In this document: positions 1 to 7,541 of the stretch, in pieces | Numbering within the stretch: the first letter of the stretch is position 1 | How the letters are laid out: each line of letters opens with the position of its first letter | NCBI GenBank assembly: GCA_030589835.1 | Contig: JAUUZS010000008.1 | Span: 1 to 20,181, forward strand | Reading direction: 5' to 3' | Source of the DNA: Cyclobacteriaceae bacterium | GTDB lineage: Bacteria > Bacteroidota > Bacteroidia > Cytophagales > Cyclobacteriaceae | DNA length: 20,181 nt | Made by a program: the position numbers and the translations under genes | The notes under the pieces: model-generated | Databases searched by the model: none | What the model was told of the DNA's origin: nothing | The model's input: only the letters and a program-made list of their open reading frames with translations

Positions 1-676
1 ATGACAAAAATAAAAAGCCAAAATTTACTTTATGCTTCTTGATTTGCTCCAGCTCGCTCTTCCATTTTAACTTTAATCTCATGACTATCAACAGCGACAC
101 CGGCCAACCGATTACGGACCAGTACATCAAGGTGATTAGCGGAGAAGAAAGCAAAATAGCCTTTTTAGAAAAAACTGCGGCAATGGCTGTCAATCCAATA
201 GCGAGAAACCTGAAGATTATACCTCTATTTTTTAAGAAACTCTTTGGTGAAAAGGATTCTCCGCTTTCTTTATAATTTAAAAAATAACTCCCTCCGATAA
301 TCACAACCACTCCCAGAGACCCCCAAAGGCTCGGTATTTCACCTAACAGCATCATGGAAAATAAGATAGCAAAAATGGGCTTGTACGAATTTAAAGGTCC
401 AAATACAGAAAGATCGATGGTACTTAACGACTTAACCAGAAACATATTCCCGAAAATATCAAATACTCCCAAAAGTGAAATATAGAGCCAAAATTCTGCT
501 GGTAAATCAAAAGGCTTCAAATAGATAAATGCAGGAATAGATAGTATCACAAAAAACAAATAGCTCAGTGATACCACCAATTCAGGACTTACATCTTTGT
601 TTGTTAGCTTTTTCTGAAAAACATTTACGAGCGGACTGGCAAGTATTCTACCAGCGATAATAAAAATGGCGCTCAA
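1..676 (-). CDS. DMT/EamA-family transporter, partial (runs off the left edge)
   Basis: The minus strand stays open from base 676 to the window edge (225 codons) and encodes a strongly hydrophobic protein with about six membrane-spanning stretches separated by short loops. Diagnostic parts are NVFQKKLTNKDVSP near residue 20, SLSTIDLSVFGPLNSYKPIF near residue 80, then LLGEIPSLWGSLGVVVIIGG, the usual end of the first EamA repeat, followed by the start of a second repeat. Members of this drug/metabolite transporter superfamily have ten helices in two EamA halves and export or import small metabolites across the inner membrane; the substrate cannot be told. The C-terminus lies outside the window. 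The start is uncertain: no ATG precedes the first helix, a TAA lies 12 bases upstream of the TTG at 676, and there is no purine-rich ribosome site. TTG is the most plausible start, or the true N-terminus is lost. Confidence 0.75.
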   Translation of the reverse strand, partial: MSAIFIIAGRILASPLVNVFQKKLTNKDVSPELVVSLSYLFFVILSIPAFIYLKPFDLPAEFWLYISLLGVFDIFGNMFLVKSLSTIDLSVFGPLNSYKPIFAILFSMMLLGEIPSLWGSLGVVVIIGGSYFLNYKESGESFSPKSFLKNRGIIFRFLAIGLTAIAAVFSKKAILLSSPLITLMYWSVIGWPVSLLIVMRLKLKWKSELEQIKKHKVNFGFLFLS

Positions 677-906
677 AATACAAGGAGGTTAACTATAAAA
701 AACCTTTGGTCGGCACAGAAAATCATCATTCGGGAAACTTAAGAAATATTTTCCGGATAATACTTTTTTGTGGTAGGAAGTATCTTAATCTAAGCTACAA
801 TTCCTTTGATAACTTATTCATGCTGACGCTATTTTTCTAAACGCCTTCCTTTTCTCCAAGGTAAATAATAGTACTATATGTTAGAAAAATGCTCCTTGAA
901 CCGGAA
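677..906. other. Non-coding gap between transporter and small membrane protein
   Basis: No open frame here resembles a protein on either strand. The stretch would be the leader of the transporter gene and the trailer of the small membrane protein gene, both on the minus strand. No convincing terminator or TAnnTTTG promoter box was seen. Confidence 0.5.
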
Positions 907-1323
907 CTAGGATTTTTGCTTGCTGAAAATGAAATAATTAAACACCAGGCATATTCCATTCACAACGAGTTGAAATGGCAAGGTGACGATTACATTATCC
1001 AAAGAGCTCCATTCACCTTGAGTGAGGTAATGCATTGGGTAGAAAACCGAAGGCAAGAGCGCCAAAGAGACCAACAAAATGATGGCGAACATCGAAAAGT
1101 TGTCAATTTTCATGACCTCCTTGTGAATTCCACTCATCAATTTGTACACCGCCAAATAAACACCAACATTGATGATCAGTGCAAATGAAGATTGTAGAAT
1201 TTTCTCCGAATCACTGGCAATGATCTGCACAACAGCAAACGCTGCCATGACCGAAAAAAGATTCGCTGAAATAAGAAAAAATCCATGCAGTAGGATTCGT
1301 AATATTGAAGATCGGTTTTTCAT
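907..1323 (-). CDS. Small four-helix integral membrane protein, unknown function
   Basis: A 138-residue protein with four predicted membrane helices at roughly residues 8-35, 45-63, 76-95 and 110-133, joined by short charged loops (KLMSGIHKEVMKIDN is the cytoplasmic-looking one). It has no signal peptide, no cysteine pair and no motif I recognise. It begins 6 bp after the stop of thyA on the same strand, so it is almost certainly transcribed with thyA. Nothing in the sequence ties its job to thymidylate synthesis. The plus-strand frame at 889-1188 that overlaps it gives a low-complexity, unlikely protein, whereas this frame has clean hydrophobic periodicity, which is why I call this strand. 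The family is unknown to me. Confidence 0.7.
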   Translation of the reverse strand: MKNRSSILRILLHGFFLISANLFSVMAAFAVVQIIASDSEKILQSSFALIINVGVYLAVYKLMSGIHKEVMKIDNFSMFAIILLVSLALLPSVFYPMHYLTQGEWSSLDNVIVTLPFQLVVNGICLVFNYFIFSKQKS

Positions 1324-1329
1324 TTGCGA

Positions 1330-2124
1330 TTATATGGCAACTTTACCTTTAATGTGGGGATGAGGGTCGTACATTTCTAAGCTGAAGTCCTCATAGCTAA
1401 AACTAAGTATGTCTTTTATATCTGGATTGATATTCATTGTTGGCAATGGCCTTGGCGCACGGCTTAGTTGTAATTGTGTCTGGTCGAGGTGGTTGGAGTA
1501 TAAGTGGGCATCACCAAAAGTATGTACAAATTCGCCCGGAATCAGGTCACAAACCTGCGCCACCATCATGGTAAGTAATGCATAGGAGGCAATATTGAAA
1601 GGTACCCCCAAAAAAATATCTGCACTCCGCTGATACAACTGACACGACAGCTTTCCCTCAGCTACATAAAACTGAAAAAAAGCATGGCAGGGAGGCAAAG
1701 CCATATTTTTTATTTCACCGACATTCCAGGCGCTCACTATTAATCTTCTCGAGTCAGGATTCGTTTTTATTTGATGTACAACATCCGCAATTTGATCAAC
1801 TGCGCCTCCGTCAGGCGTAGGCCAGCTCCTCCATTGGTGCCCATAAACCGGACCAAGTTCCCCCTTTTCGTCAGCCCATTCATCCCAAATAGAAACCTTA
1901 TTCTCTTTCAAATATTTGATATTGGTATCTCCTTTCAAAAACCATAACAATTCATGAATGATCGACCTTAAATGCAATTTTTTTGTGGTAATAACAGGAA
2001 ATCCATCTCCAAGGTCAAATCTCATTTGGTAGCCAAAAACACTTAATGTCCCGGTTCCGGTCCGGTCTTCCTTTTTTACACCCTTATCCAACACATGTTG
2101 CATTAAGTCAAGATATTGCTTCAT
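1330..2124 (-). CDS. thyA: Thymidylate synthase ThyA
   Basis: Converts dUMP to dTMP using 5,10-methylenetetrahydrofolate as carbon donor and reductant, the last step of de novo thymidylate synthesis in the cytoplasm. At 264 residues it has the length of the E. coli enzyme, and key residues fall at the same numbers: Arg21 in RTGTGT (phosphate), Arg126-Arg127 in PDSRRL (phosphate, from the partner subunit), catalytic Cys146 in ALPPCHAFF, Asn177 in [12 protein letters not shown] (base recognition), His207 and Tyr209 in DAHLYSNH. The C-terminus KVAI matches the closing tail of the family. The start ATG is the only one in register with the conserved N-terminus ([12 protein letters not shown]). A small membrane protein follows 6 bp downstream; dihydrofolate reductase, a frequent neighbour, is not here. 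Confidence 0.98.
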   Translation of the reverse strand: MKQYLDLMQHVLDKGVKKEDRTGTGTLSVFGYQMRFDLGDGFPVITTKKLHLRSIIHELLWFLKGDTNIKYLKENKVSIWDEWADEKGELGPVYGHQWRSWPTPDGGAVDQIADVVHQIKTNPDSRRLIVSAWNVGEIKNMALPPCHAFFQFYVAEGKLSCQLYQRSADIFLGVPFNIASYALLTMMVAQVCDLIPGEFVHTFGDAHLYSNHLDQTQLQLSRAPRPLPTMNINPDIKDILSFSYEDFSLEMYDPHPHIKGKVAI

Positions 2125-2265
2125 AGAAATGTAATTTAATCCAATAAATTATTGGAGTTAATATTTATTATTTTATCGAGCCTGATGAATAAAACATTAA
2201 AATTAATTAAGTTAGATCAAAATATAAGCCGGAGCTGAAATTAATATTAGCGGCACACAATTCGA
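2125..2265. promoter_or_regulatory. Divergent promoter region between thyA and the AsmA-like gene
   Basis: These 141 AT-rich bases separate the divergent start codons of thyA and the AsmA-like gene, so they must hold promoters for both directions. I see no exact TAnnTTTG box on either strand, only near matches such as TATATTTTG on the minus strand (around 2217-2225). No ribosome-binding site stands out for either gene. Confidence 0.5.
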
Positions 2266-5200
2266 ATGAGTCTGTTTACAAAACTACTTAAAAAATCCAT
2301 ATCAGATTATCTTCGTAAACGTAAGCGTTGGGCCATCGGGATTTTGGCAGTTATTGGCATGCTCATCGGCCTTGATCTTGTGATGAATCACTATATCGAA
2401 AAAGTAGTTGGCACACTAATCAGGGAGGTTGTTCATGATAAATCAAACGGCTTTTATACTATAGATTTTGATGAAATTGCCTATATCCTAAATGAAGGGC
2501 GGCTCAGGGTAAACGAGCTGAAATTTGAAATTTCACCTGACTTTAAAGATCAGCTGGATTTGGGAAACTTACCTCAGCAGTATGTTTATCGCGCCAATAT
2601 TCCCCGGCTGCATATTGATATCATAGAATTTTGGTCTATTTTTTTTCGACGAAAATTAAGGGTTATCGGTATTGAAATTGGATCGCCAGACATCAGGATC
2701 CTCAATTTGAATAAAAACAAAGCCCCAAAAAGGATTTCCTTTGAAGCCGAGAATCTTTACGGTGTAATATCGGAACACCTTACGGAATTAAAAATCAATA
2801 ACCTTAAAATATCTGATGGCAACCTGCTATACGAAACCTATCAGGGCCCCGATTATGACAACTTTAATATCAAAGGCGTAACATTTGAAGTGAAGAATTT
2901 CCAGGTAAATGAGGAATCGAATTTGCGATCGGATAAATTTTTCTATACGGATGACATTTCTCTCGAAATAAAAGACCAGCTTTTGCTGCTAAAGGACAGC
3001 ATTCATCAAATAACTTTTGACAAATTCTATATTTCTACCCTGAATAACGAGCTTGAATTTGAAAACTTCCACCTATCACGCAGAGACACCACACTGATAC
3101 ACAAAAAGGAACTTGACCACTATGAGGTGAGCGTTCCCGTTCTTCGGCTATCAGGTATAGATTTTTTGAGTGCATACAACGATAATTTTCTGACGATAGA
3201 CAGCATAGAACTTGGTGATCCTACAATCAATATAAAAAAGCGATCTGAAGGGGTGCGGGGGCAAAGCAAAAAAAACCGCTTTAAACTCATGGATGTCCTT
3301 ATGCTGTACCATGATCAAATTATGATTAATCATTTTAATCTTCGGGATGCCAATTTGATTTTTACGGATGAATCACAAAATCAGCCAATAAAATACAGTA
3401 TCGATCAGATTTCAGCATTCATGAAAAATATTAAAATTGATACTTTTAGAAATCCAAAATACAAGTACGGTTTTGACTTTGAAAGGGCTGATTTAGTGAT
3501 CAAAGATTATGAAGTGACGCTCCCCGACAGCATGAATACCGTCAAATTTGATGAATTCACAATTTCCTCCAACCCTTTCCAGATTTCCATAAAAAATTTG
3601 ATGATCCATCCGGACGTTTCTGTCCCTTCAACCACAGAAAAAACCCGTATGTATGCCGATTTTCCATATATTTTGGTCTCAGGTTTTGATTTTGCCAAGG
3701 CCATTAATAAAGACACATTCCTGATCAAAGAATTGTATGTGCAAGAGCCTGACATCAAATTGTTTCCCTCCACGAAGGCAAAAACTGAAAATCAAAAAAT
3801 CGTTCCGGGAGGTTTTTTTGGATTATACGAAGCCCTGCAAAGGCATACCAAGTTATTCGTTTTGGAACAGTTTAATGTCATGAACGGGAAATTCAAGTTT
3901 GGAAATCCATCTGATGACCTTAAAAATAAAATTTCCCTGAACGACATCAACCTGACGATAGAAAATATCGTGGTAGATAGCGCTACTAACACAGATGATG
4001 ATTTGCTGGGAACCGCCAATCTGAATTTATCTCTGAAAAACAGTAAGGTAAGCTTAGCCACGGGGACTGTCGATGTTGGAAATTTTCGACTAAACTCCAT
4101 GGATAAAAGTTTGAATATAAATCGAGTGAATTACATCTTAGATTCAGCGAAAACAAAGCAAAAGCTTAAGATAAGCCTTCCGGAATTAACCATAACGGGC
4201 ATTAATCTGAATGAAATTGCCTTTGAGAATAAAATCGCCATCGACTCCCTGAAATTTCAAGACCTGGAAATTTTTACGGACAAAATCGAAAAAACCAGTA
4301 TTGATAAAGGAAAAGCAAAGGATACTTTGCAACTTCCTTTGATTACGATCCAACACCTGATAGGAAACAAAAGCAATATTGATATTAGGAATGGGGGTTT
4401 GCCCACTTTTTTAGCTGAGGGATTATTGCTGAACATATCTGATCTGACGCTGGATCAATCTCTTAGTGATAACCCAATAAATCAGTTTGATTACGGAAAA
4501 ATCAATTCCATATCGCTCGATCATTATGATTTTTATCTTACCGACCAACAGCATCACCTTGGCGCTGAAAACATTTTATGGAACAATAATACTTCTACCT
4601 TTTCCATGGAGAATCTGGCACTTATTCCTTACGGAAATCCCAACAATGAATATGACATTCGTATACCCCAAATTACCATGTCCGGTATTGATCTGAAAAA
4701 GGTATTGAAAGGCTCTTATTATGATGGAGATAAAATATTGATAGACTATCCTGAGGTAAACCTTAAACTTGGAGCAGGCAAACAAAAAAAACTATCAGGC
4801 CTGGATCTTGGATTTATTCCACTTTTGCTACGCAACAGGTATCATGGAGTAAGGGCCAACTCATTCCATATCCATAATGCCAGAATAAATATTCATAAAA
4901 AAGTTGAAGAAGACTCCCTTATTATAAAAGCTGAAAAGCTAAATTTTATTACCAAAAAATTTGAGATCGATTCAAGCAGCAAAATGACACCTAACCGTTT
5001 CTTATTTGCTGATAATGTGGAATTGAAGGGTGATTACATTTCAGCTTATCATCAATCAAACAGTGATTTTTTCAACATCAATCATTATTACATTTCGACA
5101 AGGGAAGGGGAACTACAATTTAATGGGATTTACTATGCGACAAATACGAAAAATGAACATCCTGAAAAGGGCAACGTAAAACTAACTGCCAAAAATCTAG

Positions 5201-6867
5201 CCATTCAGGGCCTGAATTTTTATGCCCTTACGCAAACCCAAACCTTAGATATATTGGAAATCACACTTAACGACGCTCATTTTCATAATACTCCGGCAAG
5301 TGAAAATAGAATAAATACGGCCTCACATCTAAAAGGCCAAGAATTACCTACTCCACCAATTCTATTCGAAAATATTTCGGAAATACTACAAGGAGAAAAC
5401 CTATTTAATATCTCATCAAGGAAGGAAATTACATTCGGCACAAGTCAAAACGAAAATGGACAACGGACTGATTCACTTGCAATTGAAAAAATATCTCCAT
5501 CGTTGAATACCCTTTCATCCATTCAATTATTTGCTGAGACCTTAAAAGGGAAAAAGGAGAATCCGGGGTCAGAGAAGCAGTCGTTTGCATTGGATACGGT
5601 AATTCTAAAAAAAATATACATAGACCGAATGTTGGTCACAGATGCCAGGCTTACCATAGAAAACCCTGAAACGCAAAAAAATGACCTTGAAATTCCTGAT
5701 ATATGGTTTTTATCTGAAGGTATAACTTATGATCCAGTAAGCGCAAAAGATACTAGTCGAATATTTTTCTCACAGCATTTAAAGGCCAAATTATCGAACT
5801 TTAGTTTTATACTTCCGGATAAGCTGTCAGCCATCAGGATAGATGAGTTAATACTAGACTCAAAAGACTCCTCCATCCTTGCACGGGATTTTGAACTAAT
5901 TCCCCTTGTGTCGCGATACGATTTTGGACACGCCAAAGGATATCAATCAACCTGGCTGGAGATTAAAAACAAATACTTATCATTCGAAAAGGTTGATTTC
6001 TTAAGCCTTATCAACAATCAAACCTTTAAGGCTCAAACACTTTTGATCAGCAATCCAAATCTAAATGTTTTCAGGGACAAGCGCCTCCCATTCCCTGAGT
6101 GGCAACGGAGGCCCTTGCCACAAACCTCGCTTCGTAATATGGATTTTACTTTTCACATAGATAAAATCATGCTAGAGGATGGGTATATTTCGTATCAGGA
6201 ACATGCTGAAAAAGCACTCGCTACTGGCGAGATATTTTTTACTGACCTGAATGCTACTATTTTGAACCTGACAAACGATACTGATCACACCTCCTCTCAC
6301 CCTTATGCCAAGATTGGTTTGTCGACAAAAGTATTTGGTAAGGGGGCAATGAAAGCTGAGTTTTTATTTGATTTGATGGATGCAAAAAATATCCATACTT
6401 ACGGAATAGAGGTAAATCCATTTGACCTAACAGAATTTAACAGGATCCTCATACCCAGTGCATCGGTGCAAATATCAAGTGGACTGAACAAAAAAATTAT
6501 CATGTCGGCAAAAGCCAATGAAGATTACAGTTATGGAGAAATGAAATTTTACTATGAAGACCTGAAAATTGCCTTATTAAATCGGGAAACAGAAACCCCA
6601 AAAGGACTAGGAAATGTAATCGGGTCATTTTTTGCCAATACATTTATCATAAAAACGAATAACCCCAGAAATCTTTTCTTAAGAAAGGGGGATATTTTTT
6701 TCGAAAGGGACGAAAAAAGAGCGATCTTCAACTATTGGACAAAAACTATCCTCAGCGGAGTGGTAAGCAGTATTGGGGCGACCAACAACAAAAAGAAGAT
6801 CAAAAAAATGCAGGATGAAAATCTTAAAGAAATCCAATCAAAAAAATCGACTACACAGGCATTTTAA
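2266..6867 (+). CDS. Giant AsmA-like protein (periplasmic repeat protein with N-terminal membrane anchor)
   Basis: A 1533-residue protein. Residues 1-21 are basic, 22-40 form one membrane helix (IGILAVIGMLIGLDLV), and the rest is a long run of amphipathic beta-like segments, as in AsmA/TamB/YhdP-type proteins that span the periplasm as a hydrophobic groove and are implicated in lipid transport or outer-membrane homeostasis. It contains a repeating unit. Motif A (P-x-[IL]-x-[IL]-x-G-[IF]-[DN]-[FL] ending in P-x-[IV]-x-[IL]) starts near residues 107, 286, 463, 634, 796, 972 and 1229. Motif B, a short hydrophobic strand pair ending G/A-x-[IL]-x-[IF], lies 56-66 residues later (172, 351, 529, 690, 858; 1293 for the last). 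The C-terminus (FNYWTKTILSGVVSSIG, then a lysine-rich tail) resembles the end of Bacteroidota AsmA-like proteins. A coiled-coil gene follows 12 bp on. Family is inferred from architecture; cargo is unknown. Confidence 0.8.
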   Translation: MSLFTKLLKKSISDYLRKRKRWAIGILAVIGMLIGLDLVMNHYIEKVVGTLIREVVHDKSNGFYTIDFDEIAYILNEGRLRVNELKFEISPDFKDQLDLGNLPQQYVYRANIPRLHIDIIEFWSIFFRRKLRVIGIEIGSPDIRILNLNKNKAPKRISFEAENLYGVISEHLTELKINNLKISDGNLLYETYQGPDYDNFNIKGVTFEVKNFQVNEESNLRSDKFFYTDDISLEIKDQLLLLKDSIHQITFDKFYISTLNNELEFENFHLSRRDTTLIHKKELDHYEVSVPVLRLSGIDFLSAYNDNFLTIDSIELGDPTINIKKRSEGVRGQSKKNRFKLMDVLMLYHDQIMINHFNLRDANLIFTDESQNQPIKYSIDQISAFMKNIKIDTFRNPKYKYGFDFERADLVIKDYEVTLPDSMNTVKFDEFTISSNPFQISIKNLMIHPDVSVPSTTEKTRMYADFPYILVSGFDFAKAINKDTFLIKELYVQEPDIKLFPSTKAKTENQKIVPGGFFGLYEALQRHTKLFVLEQFNVMNGKFKFGNPSDDLKNKISLNDINLTIENIVVDSATNTDDDLLGTANLNLSLKNSKVSLATGTVDVGNFRLNSMDKSLNINRVNYILDSAKTKQKLKISLPELTITGINLNEIAFENKIAIDSLKFQDLEIFTDKIEKTSIDKGKAKDTLQLPLITIQHLIGNKSNIDIRNGGLPTFLAEGLLLNISDLTLDQSLSDNPINQFDYGKINSISLDHYDFYLTDQQHHLGAENILWNNNTSTFSMENLALIPYGNPNNEYDIRIPQITMSGIDLKKVLKGSYYDGDKILIDYPEVNLKLGAGKQKKLSGLDLGFIPLLLRNRYHGVRANSFHIHNARINIHKKVEEDSLIIKAEKLNFITKKFEIDSSSKMTPNRFLFADNVELKGDYISAYHQSNSDFFNINHYYISTREGELQFNGIYYATNTKNEHPEKGNVKLTAKNLAIQGLNFYALTQTQTLDILEITLNDAHFHNTPASENRINTASHLKGQELPTPPILFENISEILQGENLFNISSRKEITFGTSQNENGQRTDSLAIEKISPSLNTLSSIQLFAETLKGKKENPGSEKQSFALDTVILKKIYIDRMLVTDARLTIENPETQKNDLEIPDIWFLSEGITYDPVSAKDTSRIFFSQHLKAKLSNFSFILPDKLSAIRIDELILDSKDSSILARDFELIPLVSRYDFGHAKGYQSTWLEIKNKYLSFEKVDFLSLINNQTFKAQTLLISNPNLNVFRDKRLPFPEWQRRPLPQTSLRNMDFTFHIDKIMLEDGYISYQEHAEKALATGEIFFTDLNATILNLTNDTDHTSSHPYAKIGLSTKVFGKGAMKAEFLFDLMDAKNIHTYGIEVNPFDLTEFNRILIPSASVQISSGLNKKIIMSAKANEDYSYGEMKFYYEDLKIALLNRETETPKGLGNVIGSFFANTFIIKTNNPRNLFLRKGDIFFERDEKRAIFNYWTKTILSGVVSSIGATNNKKKIKKMQDENLKEIQSKKSTTQAF

Positions 6868-6879
6868 TTATAAAATATC

Positions 6880-7500
6880 ATGGGAACAAAAAACAACAAA
6901 TCATTCTTTGACGAAATAAAAAAAGAACTCGATGACCTTGAAGCACAATTAAAAAAGAGTGGCGCAGAATTTAAAGATCATTACAAACTGAAAAAACAAG
7001 AAATTGCTGCCCAGCTAAAAAAATATACCCACGAGATTGAGGGAATCGGGGAAGAAAAAATCAAAGACCTGAAAGAAAGTTATGAAGAATTGATGGACTT
7101 ACTGGAAGCTGACTATGATTTTTCGTATACCGACTATGAAAATGAATCCACCAAGATTTCTAGTGCATTAGATAAATTTGAGGCTAAGGCTAAAGAAATA
7201 TTTAAAAATATGACTTCTGAAGCCAGGCAGGCAAAGGCAAAACTGGAACAAGATCTCAAAAAAAACCTGAGTAAATTCAAGACCGAATTAGATATTCAAA
7301 AGGCTCATTTCAAAGGCACCAAAGAAAGGGCCACATCTGGGTTTGAAGATTGGAAAGACAACAGGTTGAAGGATATCGATGAATTAAAAACCAATTTAGA
7401 ACAAAAAAAAGGAGCTGCTGAAGGAAAATTTGAAAGCTTCAGTGATGAAGTTTCCGAATCTTTTGATCATCTGAAAAAAGCATTTAAAAAACTTTGGTGA
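6880..7500 (+). CDS. Charged coiled-coil protein, probable partner of the AsmA-like protein
   Basis: A 206-residue, lysine- and glutamate-rich protein with no signal peptide and no membrane segment. Heptad-like spacing of Leu, Ile and Phe runs through most of it (KKELDDLEAQLKKSGAEF, KDLKESYEELMDLLEADYDF, AKAKLEQDLKKNLSKFKTEL), so it should be almost entirely alpha-helical, like apolipoprotein- or LEA-type amphipathic helix proteins. The gene begins 12 bp after the stop of the AsmA-like gene and is followed by a terminator, so the two form an operon. Amphipathic helices of this kind often bind lipid or membranes, which would suit a lipid-transport partner, but that is inference from composition and context. 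I do not recognise a named family. Confidence 0.8.
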   Translation: MGTKNNKSFFDEIKKELDDLEAQLKKSGAEFKDHYKLKKQEIAAQLKKYTHEIEGIGEEKIKDLKESYEELMDLLEADYDFSYTDYENESTKISSALDKFEAKAKEIFKNMTSEARQAKAKLEQDLKKNLSKFKTELDIQKAHFKGTKERATSGFEDWKDNRLKDIDELKTNLEQKKGAAEGKFESFSDEVSESFDHLKKAFKKLW

Positions 7501-7510
7501 CAACGCAAAG

Positions 7511-7537
7511 AAAATCCCGGCATGACACCGGGATTTT
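7511..7537. terminator. Hairpin terminator serving the convergent coiled-coil and MG2/plug genes
   Basis: AAAATCCCGG and CCGGGATTTT form a perfect 10-bp stem with a 7-base loop (CATGACA). The A-run on one side and the T-run on the other let it work as an intrinsic terminator in both directions. It lies between two gene ends that face each other (7500 and 7542). Confidence 0.9.
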
Positions 7538-7541
7538 TATG

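Noticed and set aside
889..1188. Plus-strand frame of 99 codons
   Set aside because: It is the shadow of the minus-strand four-helix membrane protein; composition is unlike a real protein and it has no homology I recognise.
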